This document shows positions 44,866-56,761 of a DNA stretch of 64,000 bases, piece after piece (position 1 is the stretch's first letter; each line of letters starts with the position of its first letter). Position numbers and translations under genes: made by a program. Origin of the DNA: Ianthella basta (taxonomy: Eukaryota > Porifera > Demospongiae > Verongiida > Ianthellidae); assembly GCA_964019415.1 (NCBI GenBank), contig OZ025879.1, positions 6,667,368 through 6,731,367 on the forward strand, read 5' to 3'. Below the pieces are notes generated by a model. It was given only the letters and a program-made list of their open reading frames with translations, did no database searches and was not told the DNA's origin.

Positions 44866-46564
44866 TTAATCCACACGGATGTAGAGCTCCACACGAGTAG
44901 TGGCTGTGGCTTCATCAGTAACTGGTGACTGATTTCCACACCAGCGCATCTCGACATCATCATTGGCAGGTTGTGTCAGCTTCTTCTTGAACCAAGGTTG
45001 GTCGGGATTGTCACAGCAAGTGGAGCCAGATACACAGGAGGGACCAGAGTTGTCCCACAGATGGCCAGGGTAAAGGTGACCATTTATAAAGCGATTCCTA
45101 CTAGGATTTCCAGAGTCGCAGTAATAGTCATCATTGAGGAAGGTTGGTAGAGTGCTGGTTGTACCTGCTGCAGTACATGGACATTGAGTAGTGGGATGAT
45201 ATCCTGGGTTGGGGTTGGCATTCAGTCCCACTGCATATGTCCAGAGGTGACGCCGTGGGGAGGATCCATGAGTGATGGATATACCTTCTGCATAATAGTC
45301 ATCTGGTGATTTGGATGCAGTTGAGTGGTGAAAGGCATCCAAGCTCCCATACTGATAGCCCTCCACCATTCCACAGACCGCAGTGAAGTTCTTCCCCAGT
45401 ACACTAAAGAGGACAGATGTACATGGCCACGGCCGTGCAGTCCTTCTGCAGTACCAACTCCCACTGACTGCAAAACGCTCAAGTGGTTCAGGACACTCAG
45501 CAAGATTACTCCCCATGTCAAAGTATCCAATCCTCATCCAGACCCCTCTCCACAGGAGGTGTGTCCACATGGGTAGCAGTAGACCCTTTTGATGGAGTTG
45601 TCACTTGAGTCACGAACCCAATACCACCCTTTGGTGCTCTGTGGGTTGTTTCTGACTATCTCCTCACAGCCTTCAGCTGGGTAGTTGTAGGACAGACCAA
45701 GCTTCCTCTCTCTCTCTAACCTCTGAGCAAGGTCACTATTCATCTCCTTTGTAATTCGATGATACAGTTCAGTTTTGATGCGGTTCTCTGCATTGCCATT
45801 CAGCACTGTGATCCCTGGTGGACCAGGTGGCCCTCGTGGGCCAATTTGTCCTGGATTTCCATCATCCCCTCTCTTCCCAGTAGGTCCCTCAGCACCAGGT
45901 GGACCAGGACGGCCTAGGAGAATGGAAGCAAGAGAGACAAGTGTATATACGTGCTAAGCTACAACACTGAATGGTGAAACTTATAGGCTGAAAGTTAACT
46001 ACATGACAGACACTCACTCTGTTCATTGTAGCACATGGGCTCTACTCAGTATGTTAACAGTTGAGTGTCACAACCCTAGTCTATTCACCTGGTGGTCCAA
46101 TGTTTCCTCGTGATCCAGTGTGGCCTTCAACTCCCTGACGTCCAGGGTAGCCAGGGGGACCTGCAGAAAGCAGTCAAACATACAGCATTTATATTTGACT
46201 GCTTGTATTACATGGTAGCCTTCTTTACCACATGCACATTTATACTTTGAGCTGTGTGTGTACCTCTGTCTACGTATATATTCTCACCTGGTGGTCCCAC
46301 ATTTCCCCTTGGTCCCAATGGTCCCTCTCCTCCCTGAGGGCCATAGGGACCAGGTGAACCAGGTGGTCCTTGAGGTCCAACAAGACCATCCCTCCCATCT
46401 CTTCCTGGCACTCCACGGAAGGTGAACTGCATCTCAGTCACATTGTTGGCATCAAACTCTGCCACCTGACCGGACACACACTGTAAGCTAATGGCTACTA
46501 GTAGCAGCTGAAGAGGTTTGGGAAGGATTCTCATACTACTACCCCGGATGGGCCGAGCTTTCAT
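44866..46564 (-). pseudogene. Collagen-stalk protein C4, single-base frameshift
   Basis: Layout as C3 (46564 or 46534 to 46288, 46160-46089, 45913-44866), but exon 3 is 1048 nt against 1049 in C3. One C is missing in the run at about 45542-45546 (ACCCCTC instead of ACCCCCTC), so translation goes from SCGEG into SG and stops, removing most of the head. The signal peptide differs from C1-C3 ([18 protein letters not shown]) and resembles C5 just before the stalk ([13 protein letters not shown]). The head otherwise aligns with C3 ([12 protein letters not shown]). A polymorphic or sequencing-error frameshift cannot be excluded. Confidence 0.78.
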
Positions 46565-47077
46565 ATAATATTATGTAATTGTGTACAGTATGTATGGTGC
46601 TACAGTGCAGAGCATTTATAGTTGGCCGTTAACTGCCAACATCAGTAGCTTCATTGCCTTATGTGGCCATGCTAACTAATGGCTCAATTGTTGGAGGTCT
46701 GAGCTGTTTGGTGTTTGCGTACGTGTAGTGGAAGGGTACATACATTAGGTTGTTAATGTACCTAATGACTGGTGGTGGTCATCACAAGCTTCAGGCTATT
46801 TTTATACGCGTGCTGTGCTCATTTTGCTGTTTCTCCATTTAACAGCAACTTGTACATATCATTGCATGTATCCCACCCTGGTAGTTACTTACATTACTAG
46901 TTGTAGTAATCAATATGCCTCAATATGTTATGTTGTTCCAAGTTGTTACGTATGTACACACATACGTATAGGCTTTCTATAACTGTACTGTTTGTGCACC
47001 ACATTGTGTGTCTCTGTCATGTGATGCGGTTATGGTACAGACAATACAAGCTTTCTCCCTCCTCCCACCTCATGCAG
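46565..47077. other. Remainder of intron 6-type region before copy 4, no gene seen
   Basis: Upstream of C4; not recognisably similar to the flank upstream of C1-C3, and without the 45-bp satellite or MITE found in units 1 and 2. May hold the C4 promoter. Confidence 0.4.
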
Positions 47078-50000
47078 GGTTGTCGTAAGGTTGTTGTGTC
47101 CACCAACATTGCTGAGACCACTGTATATACAGTGGGATAGGCTTACTGTACTGTACTGTAGATATGCTACGTAAGTATACATATCACTGTGTGGTTTCTA
47201 ATTATCGAGTGTACGTATATGGCATGTGCACTTGTACATGTACAAGTGCACTTTACTATAATTATGTATACGAGTCATGGCCTCATTTAATTGTTTGCTT
47301 TCTCTTCCTATTCCACTCTTCCTTTCCTTCATCCTCCCTCCCACATTATTCCACTTTAGGATTGGTGCCATGACAACTTCATCAACTCCCGTAGCATGGC
47401 AATGGTGGTGGAAGTGCGTAAGCAACTGAGGGACCTCTGCTTACGGTTGGGGCTGCCCCTGGTGTCCAGTAAGAACAGTGATGACCTCCGAAGGTGTCTT
47501 CTCTCTGGACTCTTCATGAACACTGCCCAGCATGTTGGAGAGGGCAAGTACAAGACAGTAAGTGTTGGTCATGTGTGTTTGGTGACTTGCCTACATACTT
47601 ACATACATACATACGTTTAGTGCTACCATTCCTACTGTGTACTGTACCTCCATTGAGTTTGCTAATTGGATGAGCTGCAGTGTTTTCTGCTCAATTTGGT
47701 GCTTCTTTGCGTGCATGCCAATGGTGTTCTCCTGTTGCCTTCTCCCTACTCGCTGCTTGCATCTCCTTCCCTTCTCTCTTCCCACCCACTCCTCAGTTCT
47801 CAACCCACCAGGAGGTGCACATTCACCCAAGTTCCTGTCTCTTTCACGTGAAGCCCCACCCCCCTGTTGTACTGTACTCAGAACTGGTACAGACAGCAAA
47901 GAGATACATGAGGTGAGACAGACTTAGCTATTGTTCCTTATTTGTCCATTCCATGGTATTATTTGTATCAGATTTTAGCAAATTGTTACTGCACTACCCA
48001 TTTAATAGTGTCCCCCTGGGGCACTACCCATTTAATAGTGTCCCTTGGGGCACTACCCATTTAAAAGTGTCCCCCTAGGGCACTACCCATTTAAAAGTGT
48101 CCCCCTAGGGCACTACCCATTTAATAGTGTCCCCTAGGGCACTACCCGTTTAATAGTGTTCCCTAGGGCACTACTCGTTTAATAGTGTCCCCCTAGGGCA
48201 CTACCCATATAATAGTGTCCGCCTAGGGCACCACCCATTTAATAGTGCTCCCCTAGGGCACTACCCATTTAATAGTGTCCCCCTAGGGCACTACCCATTT
48301 CCCCTAGGGCACTACTCGTTTAATAGTGTCCCCCTAGGGCACTACCCATTTAAAAGTGTCCCCCTAAGGCACTACCCATTTAATAGTGTCCCCTAGGGCA
48401 CTACCCGTTTAATAGTGTTCCCTAGGGCACTACTCGTTTAATAGTGTCCCCCTAGGGCACTACCCATTTAATAGTGTCCCCTAGGGCACTCCTCATTTAA
48501 TAGTGCTCCCCTAGGGCACTACCCATTTAATAGTGTCCCCCTAGGGCACTACCCATTTCCCCTAGGGCACTACTCGTTTAATAGTGTCCCCCTAGGGCAC
48601 TACCCATTTAGTAGTGTCCCCCTAGGGCACCACCCATTTAATAGTGTCCCCTAGGGCACTACCCATTTAATAGTGTCCCCCTAGAGCACTACCCATTTAA
48701 TAGTGTCCCCTAGGGCACTACTCATTTAATAGTGTCCCCCTAGGGCACTACCCATTTAATAGTGTCCCCCTAGGGTACTACTCGTTTAATAGTGTCCCCC
48801 TAGGGCACTACCCATTTAGTAGTGTCCCCCTAGGGCACCACCCATTTAATAGTGTCCCCTAGGGCACTACCCATTTAGTAGTGTCCCCCTAGGGCACCAC
48901 CCATTTAATAGTGTCCCCCTAGGACACTACCCACTTAATAGTGTCCCCCTAGAGCACTACCCTTTTAATAGTGTCCTCCTAGGGCACCACCCATTTAATA
49001 GTGTTCCCCTAGGGCACCACCCATTTAATAGTGTTCCCCTAGGGCACTACCCATTTAATAGTGTCTCCCTAGGGCACTACCCATTTAATAGTGTCCTCCT
49101 AGGACACTACCCATTTAATAGTGTCTCCTAGGGCACCACCCATTTAATAGTGTCCCCCTAGGGCACTATCCATTTAATAGTGTCCCCCTAGGGCACTACC
49201 CATTTAATAGTGTCCCCCTAGGGCACTACCCATTTAATAGTGTCCCCCCTAGGGTACTACACGTTTAATAGTGTCCCCCTAGGGCACTACCCATTTAGTA
49301 GTGTCCCCCTAGGGCACCACCCATTTAATAGTGTCCCCTAGGGCACTACCCATTTAGTAGTGTCCCCCTAGGGCACCACCCATTTAATAGTGTCCCCCTA
49401 GGACACTACCCATTTAATAGTGTCCCCCTAGAGCACTACCCTTTTAATAGTGTCCCCCTAGGGCACCACCCATTTAATAGTGTTCCCCTAGGGCACCACC
49501 CATTTAATAGTGTTCCCCTAGGGCACTATCCATTTAATAGTGTCCTCCTAGGACACTACCCATTTAATAGTGTCCCCTAGGGCACCACCCATTTAATAGT
49601 GTCCCCTAGGGCACTACCCATTTAGTAGTGTCCCCCTAGGGCACCACCCATTTAATAGTGTTCCCTTAGGGCACCACCCATTTAATAGTGTTCCCCTAGG
49701 GCACTACCCATTTAATAGTGTCCCCCTAGGGCACTACCCATTTAATAGTGTCCTCCTAGGACACTACCCATTTAATAGTGTCCCCTAGGGCACCACCCAT
49801 TTAATAGTGTCCCCCTAGGGCACCACCCATTTAATGGTGTTCCCCTAGGGCACTTCCCATTTAATAGTGTCCCCCTAGGGCACTACCCATTTAATAGTGT
49901 CCTCCTAGGACACTACCCATTTAATAGTGTCCCCTAGGGCACCACCCATTTAATAGTGTCCCCCTAGGGCACCACCCATTTAATGGTGTTCCCCTAGGGC

Positions 50001-50221
50001 ACTTCCCATTTAATAGTGTCCCCCTGGGACACTATATACCTGCTAATACTAGTGGATTCGCAGCCTCACTCTATTGTGTATTGCGTAGCATTGTCTGTCA
50101 TAAGCATGGAGTCATTGTAATACCACCCTATCCTTTGTGCTGCTGTAGGAATGTGTCTGTGGTTGATGAGGAGTGGCTGGTAGAGGCAGCTCCTCACTAC
50201 TTCAAGAGGAAGGTGTCTTAG
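47078..50221 (+). pseudogene. DHX33 3'-half duplicate, copy 4
   Basis: The exon 7 equivalent starts at 47078 but after GCTGAGACC (about 47119) jumps directly into intron 11 sequence (ACTGTATATACAG...), so the rest of exon 7 and exons 8-11 are deleted. Exons 12 (47360-47557), 13 (47797-47912) and 14 (50149-50221) remain open with good splice sites. The last intron holds a 2-kb 30-bp minisatellite. Confidence 0.87.
47990..50035. repeat. 30-bp minisatellite, last intron of DHX33 copy 4
   Basis: About 68 units of the same repeat as at 37262-38505 (TAGTGTCCCCCTAGGGCACT...). Internal higher-order duplications are visible: a variant with CACCACCC recurs in blocks, and the partial unit ACCCATTTCCCCTAGGG appears twice (about 48292 and 48551). 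Confidence 0.95.
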
Positions 50222-50542
50222 AAGATTTGTTGGAAGAGACTACAGTATATTGACTGTCCTATACAATGCCATGTGTAATGCATATGCAGGTACTGTGTAT
50301 GATGTGGCTACAGTTTTCATCCAATTTTCAGGATATTTTTCACTTCTCATTGTTTTACATGTAATTTGATGGCAAATATGCAAATAGATTTCACCACTTG
50401 CAGCTAGTTATTACAAGTATTGTTATAACAACAATGCATGTGAAACGAAGGGGTATATGCATTGCGTGTGACCATCCCTACACATTCTACTTACAGTGCA
50501 TACAGATACAGTGTGTTCATGCTTATATACTCTTTACATATA

Positions 50543-50612
50543 CCAGTCTAGTATGCTAGACCCTCCCCACTCTGCATCTTTAGGGTGTGAAGGGTCTAGC
50601 ATGCTAGACCAA
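50543..50612. repeat. Hairpin, intron 5 type (unit 5)
   Basis: Third copy of the TCTAG(T/C)ATGCTAGACCC hairpin, showing that unit 5 includes intron 5 sequence like units 1 and 2. Confidence 0.7.
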
Positions 50613-50805
50613 GGTGCATCTGTGGTACTGTCTCCTTTCATACATATTACTATTAGTGCATACTCTGTGGATTGGCTAGCAAAGAAATCTAATGACCTGA
50701 CAATGTTCCGTTAATCTGCTGCAGCTGTGTCCAGTAGTACTGTATTTAACCTATTTGGCTACAATGGGCTTCCATGTACAAAGGGGCTGTTTCATTCCCA
50801 CATAG

Positions 50806-50974
50806 TGATGTTCTTGTGTTCTTGACGGGCCAGGAGGAGATTGAGTCCATGCAGCGTATCCTGGAGAGGTGCCGCACTGTGATGCCCTCCAGCTGCCTGG
50901 ACCTGCAGGTGTGCACACTGTTTGCTGCACTACCCACTGAGCAGCAGAAGGCAGTCTTCACATGGACAAAGAAG
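50806..50974 (+). pseudogene. DHX33 exon 6 duplicate (unit 5)
   Basis: A 169-nt exon equivalent with intact acceptor and donor encoding DVLVFLTGQEEIESMQRILE and onward, nearly identical to unit 1. It is an orphan exon: no exons 7-13 follow, only an exon 14 fragment at 53625. Confidence 0.85.
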
Positions 50975-51367
50975 GTATGGAGTGCACTGCACTGTGTGAA
51001 AGGAGAGATGTACTGTATGTGTGCATACTGCCCAGTGACCTGTTGTTGCAGCTCAGCCTACCAATGCACACTGCTCACATGCACACTCATTATAATTGTA
51101 CATTGCAGTTGCCATGCCAACCACATGCATGTTACAGTTGTCAAGCCAAGTGGTACACAATGCACTCCACATTCCACGTGGATGAAATGGATACAGTACA
51201 CACATTGTCAGTAATACACTGCACACTACAAGCTGTTTACTGCATATCCTTCTATTCAACACTACATTACACACTGCTACTGCTGTATGCATACAAGCTA
51301 CTGGTTCAGATCTAAGACTAATAAACTAACAGCAGTAGCTCACACTCTCACGTGTTCAATTCACACA

Positions 51368-53052
51368 CTAGTCCACACGGATGTAGAGCTCCACACGAGT
51401 AGTGGCTGTGGCTTCATGAATAACAGGTGACTCATTTCCACACCAGCGCATCTCCACATCTTCATTGTCAGGCTGTGTCAGCTTCTTCTTGAACCAAGGT
51501 TGGCCAGGGTTGTCACAGCAAGTGGAGCCAGACACACAGGAGGGACCAGAGATGTCCCACAGATGGTTGGGGTAAAGGTGACCAGTTATAAAGTTATTCC
51601 TGCTAGGATTTCCAGAGTCACAGTAATAGTCATCATTGAGGAAGGTTGGCAGAGTGCTGGTTGTACCTGCTGCAGTACATGGACACTGGGAAAATGGATG
51701 ATACCCTGGGTTAGGGTTGGCATTAAGCCCCACTGCATATGTCCAGAGGTGATGCCGTGGGGAGGATCCATGAGTGATGGATATACCATCTACATAATAG
51801 TCATCTGGTGTTTTGGATGCAGTTGACGGTGTAAAAGCATCCATATGGCCATACTGATAACCCTCCACCATTCCACAGACTGCAGTGTAGTTCTTCCCCA
51901 GTGCACTGAAGTGGACAGATGTACATGGCAGTGCAGTCCTTCTGCAGTACCAACTGCCGCTGACTGCAAAACGCTCAAGTGGTTCACGACACTCAGCAAG
52001 ATTACTCCCCATGTTAAAGTAGCCTATCCTCATCCAGACCCCCTCTCCACAGGAGGTATGTCCACTTGGGTAGCAGTAGACCCTTTTGATGGAGTTGTCA
52101 CTTGAGTCACGAACCCAGTACCACCCTTTGGTGCTCTGTGGGTTGTTCCTGACTATCTCCTCACAGCCTTTAGCTGGGTAGTTGTAGGACAGACCAAGTC
52201 TCCTCTCCCTCTCTAACCTCTGAGCAAGATCACTATTCATCTCCTTTGTAATTCGATGATACAGTTCAGTTTTGATGCGGTTCTCTGCATTGCCATCCAG
52301 CACTGTGATCCCTGGTGGACCAGGTGGCCCTCGTGGGCCAGGTCGTCCTGGGTTTCCATCAGCCCCTCTCTTCCCAGCAGGTCCCTCAGCACCAGGTGGA
52401 CCAGAATGGCCTATAGGAGAATGGAAGCAAGAGAGACAAGTATATACACGTATTAAGTTGCAACACTGAGTGGTGAACCTTAGTTCCTAACGGAAAGTTG
52501 ACAACATGTCAGACACTCACTCTGTTCTTTGCAGCACATGGGCTATATGCAGTATGTTAGCAGTTGAGTGTCACAACCCTAGCCTACTCACCTGGTGGTC
52601 CAATGTTTCCTCGTGGTCCAGTGTGGCCTTCAACTCCCTGACGTCCAGGGTAGCCAGGAGGACCTGCAGAAAGCAGCCAAATATACAACATTACTAGGTT
52701 GTCTTCTTTACCACATGCACATTTATACTTTGAGCTGTGTGTGTACTTGTGTTTACGTACGTATGTATTCTCACCATGAGCTGTGTGTACTGTGTGTCTC
52801 TATATTCTCACCTGGAGGTCCCACATTCCCCCTTGGTCCCACTGGTCCCTCTCCTCCCTGAGGGCCATAGGGACCAGATGGACCAGGTGGTCCTTGTGGT
52901 CCAACAAGACCATCCCTCCCATCTCTTCCTGGCACTCCACGGAAGGTGAACTGCATCTCAGTCACATTGTTGGCATCAAACTCTGCCACCTGACCAAACA
53001 CACACTGTGGGCTTGCAGACAGCAACAGTAGGAAGGCTGGCCAAAGCTTCAT
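51368..53052 (-). CDS. Secreted collagen-stalk / Cys-rich-head protein C5
   Basis: Three exons (53052-52812, 52663-52592, 52410-51368), 451 aa, open. Signal peptide [20 protein letters not shown], then [18 protein letters not shown], about 34 Gly-X-Y triplets (first exon 3 triplets GHSGPPG), neck [20 protein letters not shown] and the Cys-rich head. The head carries CREPLERF (others CPEPLERF, so one Cys equivalent is moved or replaced) and HLWDISGPS. Its 3' flank belongs to the C1/C2/C8/C9 class. It would occupy the intron after the orphan exon 6 at 50806. Confidence 0.87.
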
Positions 53053-53444
53053 GACTTCTGGTCTCTAAAATGTAGCTATCTGAACTGGCAACCCTAAGAA
53101 TATGTTGCTTGTTTTGTATGAGCATGAGAAGTTTTCACAAGCTGGTTTCTACTGCCTATGAATAATATTCAGACCTTCAGACACCAGACCTACAGTGTAA
53201 CTAGCGAGGCTTGAGTGCAGCTAACTCCTTGCACAAACACAACACACCAGAAGTATGTGGTTTTGAGTTCAAGTGTATTCATACAGCAAGAGGGAAGCCA
53301 TAGGCTGTAAATGTATGCATAATGGATGTAATTTAGAATGATTTTTATCGGGGCACCTTTATTGTTTTCAGATTTAGGTATATTCGTCAGTCTCGTCCCC
53401 AGTTCACTTCCGGTCTCCATTTTATTGGCCCAAAAGGTGGTCTG

Positions 53445-53792
53445 GTGAGTTTGGTCGACTTTCTTGAGCCGGAAGGCCATTCTGATTGCATAACATCAGG
53501 AGAGGTTGGCTATCAGCCTACACGCAGACCTTTGAAGCAAAGTTGGTCGCAAAGCCCTTTCAATCATGCACCTGTGCGATCAAACATACAAGCTACAGCA
53601 ACAGCTTCACATAGTCCGATGCCTCCTTCAAGAGGAAGGCGTCTTAGAAGACTTGTTGGAAGAGACTACAGTATATTGACTGTCCTATACAATGCCATGC
53701 GTAATGCAGATGCAGGTACTGTGTATGATGTGGCTACAGTTCTCATCCAATTTTCAGGATATTTTTACTTCTCAATGTTTTTAAACAGCTAG
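53445..53792 (+). other. Chimeric 115-codon open frame over DHX33 exon 14 tail
   Basis: Novel sequence (about 53380-53620) is joined to the end of DHX33 exon 14 plus its 3' flank (from about 53625). The frame reads through both (MSLVDFLEPEGHSDC... then GRRLRRLVGRDYSILTVLYN), in a different frame from the helicase. Just upstream are ACTTCCGG (ETS-type) and ATTGG (inverted CCAAT). Could be a chance ORF or a new exon; not recognised. Confidence 0.3.
53625..53790 (+). pseudogene. DHX33 exon 14 end and 3' flank, remnant (unit 5)
   Basis: Starts in CTTCAAGAGGAAGGCGTCTT and follows the 3' flank of the other units for about 150 bp. Marks the right boundary of the DHX33-derived segmental duplication. 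Confidence 0.8.
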
Positions 53793-54182
53793 TGCCAGCT
53801 ACTGATGATAACGTACTGTATGTGTGTCACAGACTGTAACTTCTAGGTAGAACGCACATGTGCACATCCTTTCTCTTATTTACCCATATGGCCAGAAATT
53901 TTGGCGGTGATTCCATTCTGGCAGATTGGCTGTTTTGAGAACAGTCTGACGTTTTTTCCAGCCATATACAGTAAATTCGACCAGCTTCTTGATGTCAATG
54001 AAAATTCCCAAATCAATTAATACATGACACACATACATATATAATACACACTCAATCTACATGCTGCTATGTACCTTCTACATCTTTAACAGTACTTTAC
54101 ACACTGTTGTGAGCTGACTTGCCTATATGCCTACCATATTTGTAATTAGCAGTTTTATATTCACTGTTATGGTGTTCACACA

Positions 54183-55241
54183 TTAGTCCACACGAATGTA
54201 GAGCTCCACACGAGTAGTGGCTGTGGCTTCAGTTGTTGGTGATGAGTTCCCACACCAGCGCATCTCCACATCTTCATTGGCAGGTTGTGTCAGCTTCTTC
54301 TTGAACCAAGGTTGGTCACGGTTGTCACAGCAAGTGGAGGAATACAAGCAGGCTGGGCCATAGGTGCGCCACAAGGGATATGGGAAAATGCTATAACTGG
54401 AGGTGCTAGTGCCACCTGTCCAAGAGAAGGAAGAAGTAAAACTTGTGGTGTCTCCAGTGCTGCAATAGTAGTCAGAGCCAATGAAACTGGGAACAGTTGC
54501 AGTTGTTCCCTGACCAGTGCAGGGACATACACCTATTCTTGAGGATGAGTAGGCGGATTCTCCAACAGCATAAGTCCAAAGGTGCTGCCGTGGTGATCCA
54601 TGAGTAATCGATATTCCATCCAAGTAGACACTGTTTATGCTTGTGGAGGTTGTTTTAAAGGCATCTGTATCACCAAATTGGTAGGCCTCCACCATTCCAC
54701 AGACCTCAGTGTACTGTTGGCTGAGGCTGTCAAAGTAGACTGAGGTGCACCCAGAGTAGGGCCTTCTGCAGTATTTCTTGTTATTTGTTGTAAACATCTG
54801 AAGTGGTGAAGGGCATTCTGGGAAGGCCTGTGAAATGTCAAAGTACCCGATCCTCATCCAGACCCCTGCTCCACAGGAGGGATGGTCATTTGTATAGCAG
54901 TATACACTTTTGGTGGAGTTGTCACTTGAGTCACGAACCCAGTACCACCCGTCGAGGCTCTGTGGGTGGCTTCTGATTATCTCTTTGCAGCCATTAGCTG
55001 GGTATTTGTAGGACAGGCCAATTGGGTCCCCTTGTATGTAGGGAGCACCAGGTGTGCCAGGTGGACCAGGTGAACCAGGAGAACCATCACTTCCAGGTGA
55101 TCCAGAAGTACCAGGGATGCCATCTCTCCCATCTCTTCCAGGAGTTCCAGACAGCAGTGGACAGGTCTGCTGAGGAAGTCCTGCTACCACCCAGGCTGAG
55201 GCAGTCAGTATGAAGAGGATTGCAAACACTGCAGGTGCCAT
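54183..55241 (-). CDS. Single-exon collagen-stalk / Cys-rich-head protein C6
   Basis: Intronless 352-aa relative. Signal peptide MAPAVFAILFILTASAWVVA; 12 Gly-X-Y triplets ([16 protein letters not shown]...); no helical neck; then head domain from LSYKYPANGCKEIIRSHPQS. The head is the divergent C6/C7 type: [73 protein letters not shown], a Ser/Thr-rich insert, and LWRTYGPACLYSSTCCDN, ending with the same [20 protein letters not shown] and ELYIRVD as all others. Being intronless next to three-exon relatives, it could derive from a retrocopy or intron loss. Secreted; function unknown. Confidence 0.87.
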   Translation of the reverse strand: MAPAVFAILFILTASAWVVAGLPQQTCPLLSGTPGRDGRDGIPGTSGSPGSDGSPGSPGPPGTPGAPYIQGDPIGLSYKYPANGCKEIIRSHPQSLDGWYWVRDSSDNSTKSVYCYTNDHPSCGAGVWMRIGYFDISQAFPECPSPLQMFTTNNKKYCRRPYSGCTSVYFDSLSQQYTEVCGMVEAYQFGDTDAFKTTSTSINSVYLDGISITHGSPRQHLWTYAVGESAYSSSRIGVCPCTGQGTTATVPSFIGSDYYCSTGDTTSFTSSFSWTGGTSTSSYSIFPYPLWRTYGPACLYSSTCCDNRDQPWFKKKLTQPANEDVEMRWCGNSSPTTEATATTRVELYIRVD

Positions 55242-56761
55242 GGTTAACTTGAGTGGATAAGGGCAAAAAGTGTCAGCTTGAAACAGTTACTGCAAAGTAT
55301 ATTATATTCACTGGGGCATTGTTCTCTATACAGTGTCAACTAGTACTGTTCCTACATAATGGGAATTGAGTACTAGTTGCATATCACCTGTCTGTGTAAG
55401 CTAGAGCTGTTGGCAATGCAAAGTTCAATTCAACTGACTTGCAATTGGTTGCAGTACATGGCATTACCTCAATCACAATGCTATACTTGCAGACTGAGGG
55501 AGAACACGTGATGTGGCCATAAGCAAATCAAATAACTGTTACCTCACATCTCCATGCAGGTGTACATGTTACTGTACCAGACAGCACTGCAACTCTGGTG
55601 AATCAGATGCTGTATCATTACTCAATCTCTTATAGTACAAGTGGCATTAAAATACGTATAAGCTGAACCACACATCCACTTGTACAATATCATACAAAAG
55701 TTATAAACCCCTAAGGCTTGCAGTTCATGTGCAGTACATATGTTTGTATGCTGTGTAGGAGGCTGTGTTGAAAGTGCTACATTGCAAAACAGACAATACA
55801 CCAACAATAGCAAATTGGAAGTACATAACAGGATAGTTCTCTCTTCACAGAGGAAACTATGTATCCCCAATGCCAGTGCTTGCACACACACTGCAACAAG
55901 ACTGGTGCTACAGTAACTTATGCATTAGGTACACATATAAGCATTGGCATTGGGGATACATAGTTTCCTCTGTGAAGAGAGAACTATCCTGTTATGTATT
56001 TCCAATTTGCTATTGTTGGTGTATTGTCTGTTTTGCATTGTAGCACTTTCAATGCAGTATCCTACACAATGTGCCCCCAAACTGCCACCAATTGCAAGCT
56101 TCCTACTTTCAATGTCACAGGAATGCAGTCTTCCTCTTGCCACATTCCACTATGCCCTTGTTCACAGCTTTCCTGCATTCTAGCTCTTGTTATTGGCTAT
56201 GACATTAGTGCTAGATGAATTTGTCTTCATATCATACACACAGTACTCAACCGCCACCATCACACAGTGCAAGCTGCACACAGCCTTCAGCTGGGTGGTT
56301 GTAAGGCAAGTCAACTGGTTGCCCTTCTTACATGCATGTGTATATACAACAGCACAAGTTGAATACTAGCAGACTTGTGCAGCAGCTGTATGTTCATAAT
56401 AATGCATATAATATATACAGTAATCCACAGTATAGCATTCTGTATGTGGTATAGTGTAACAATTACAGTACAGGGTCAGTGTATTGGACTGGGAGAGGGA
56501 CGGCACCTGTTACTGCCGTTCTGACTACAAGCACATGCAGCAGAGCTCATTTGCAACTTGTGAAGAGGCGTTAGTTTGCTGTGATAGCTAGTACATTTCC
56601 CAATCAGTGAAATGAATGAAGTGCATACACAAACCACACACTGCAGGCTGCTCAGTTTTCTATGCATTACACTACAGTACACACTGTCACTGCTGGATGT
56701 GAGCCTAATAAACTAACAGCGTTACTTGTAGTAGTTGTACTGTCAACTGTTATTAGCAAAA
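55242..56761. other. Intergenic C6-C7 with large inverted repeat
   Basis: No gene recognised. Contains the inverted repeat listed separately. A diverged form of the C1/C2/C5 3' flank (CCTAATAAACTAACAGC) lies just before C7. Confidence 0.6.
55747..56070. repeat. ~125-bp-arm inverted repeat (hairpin) upstream of C6
   Basis: Left arm about 55757-55882, right arm about 55942-56065, spacer about 60 bp; arms over 90% identical by eye (shared text CAAATTTGCTATTGTTGGTG type and GGGGATACATAGTTTCCTCT). Part of the right arm plus following sequence (CCAATTGCAAGCTTCCTACT) recurs at 58610-58750 between C7 and C8, so the element or flank was copied with the genes. Confidence 0.8.
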
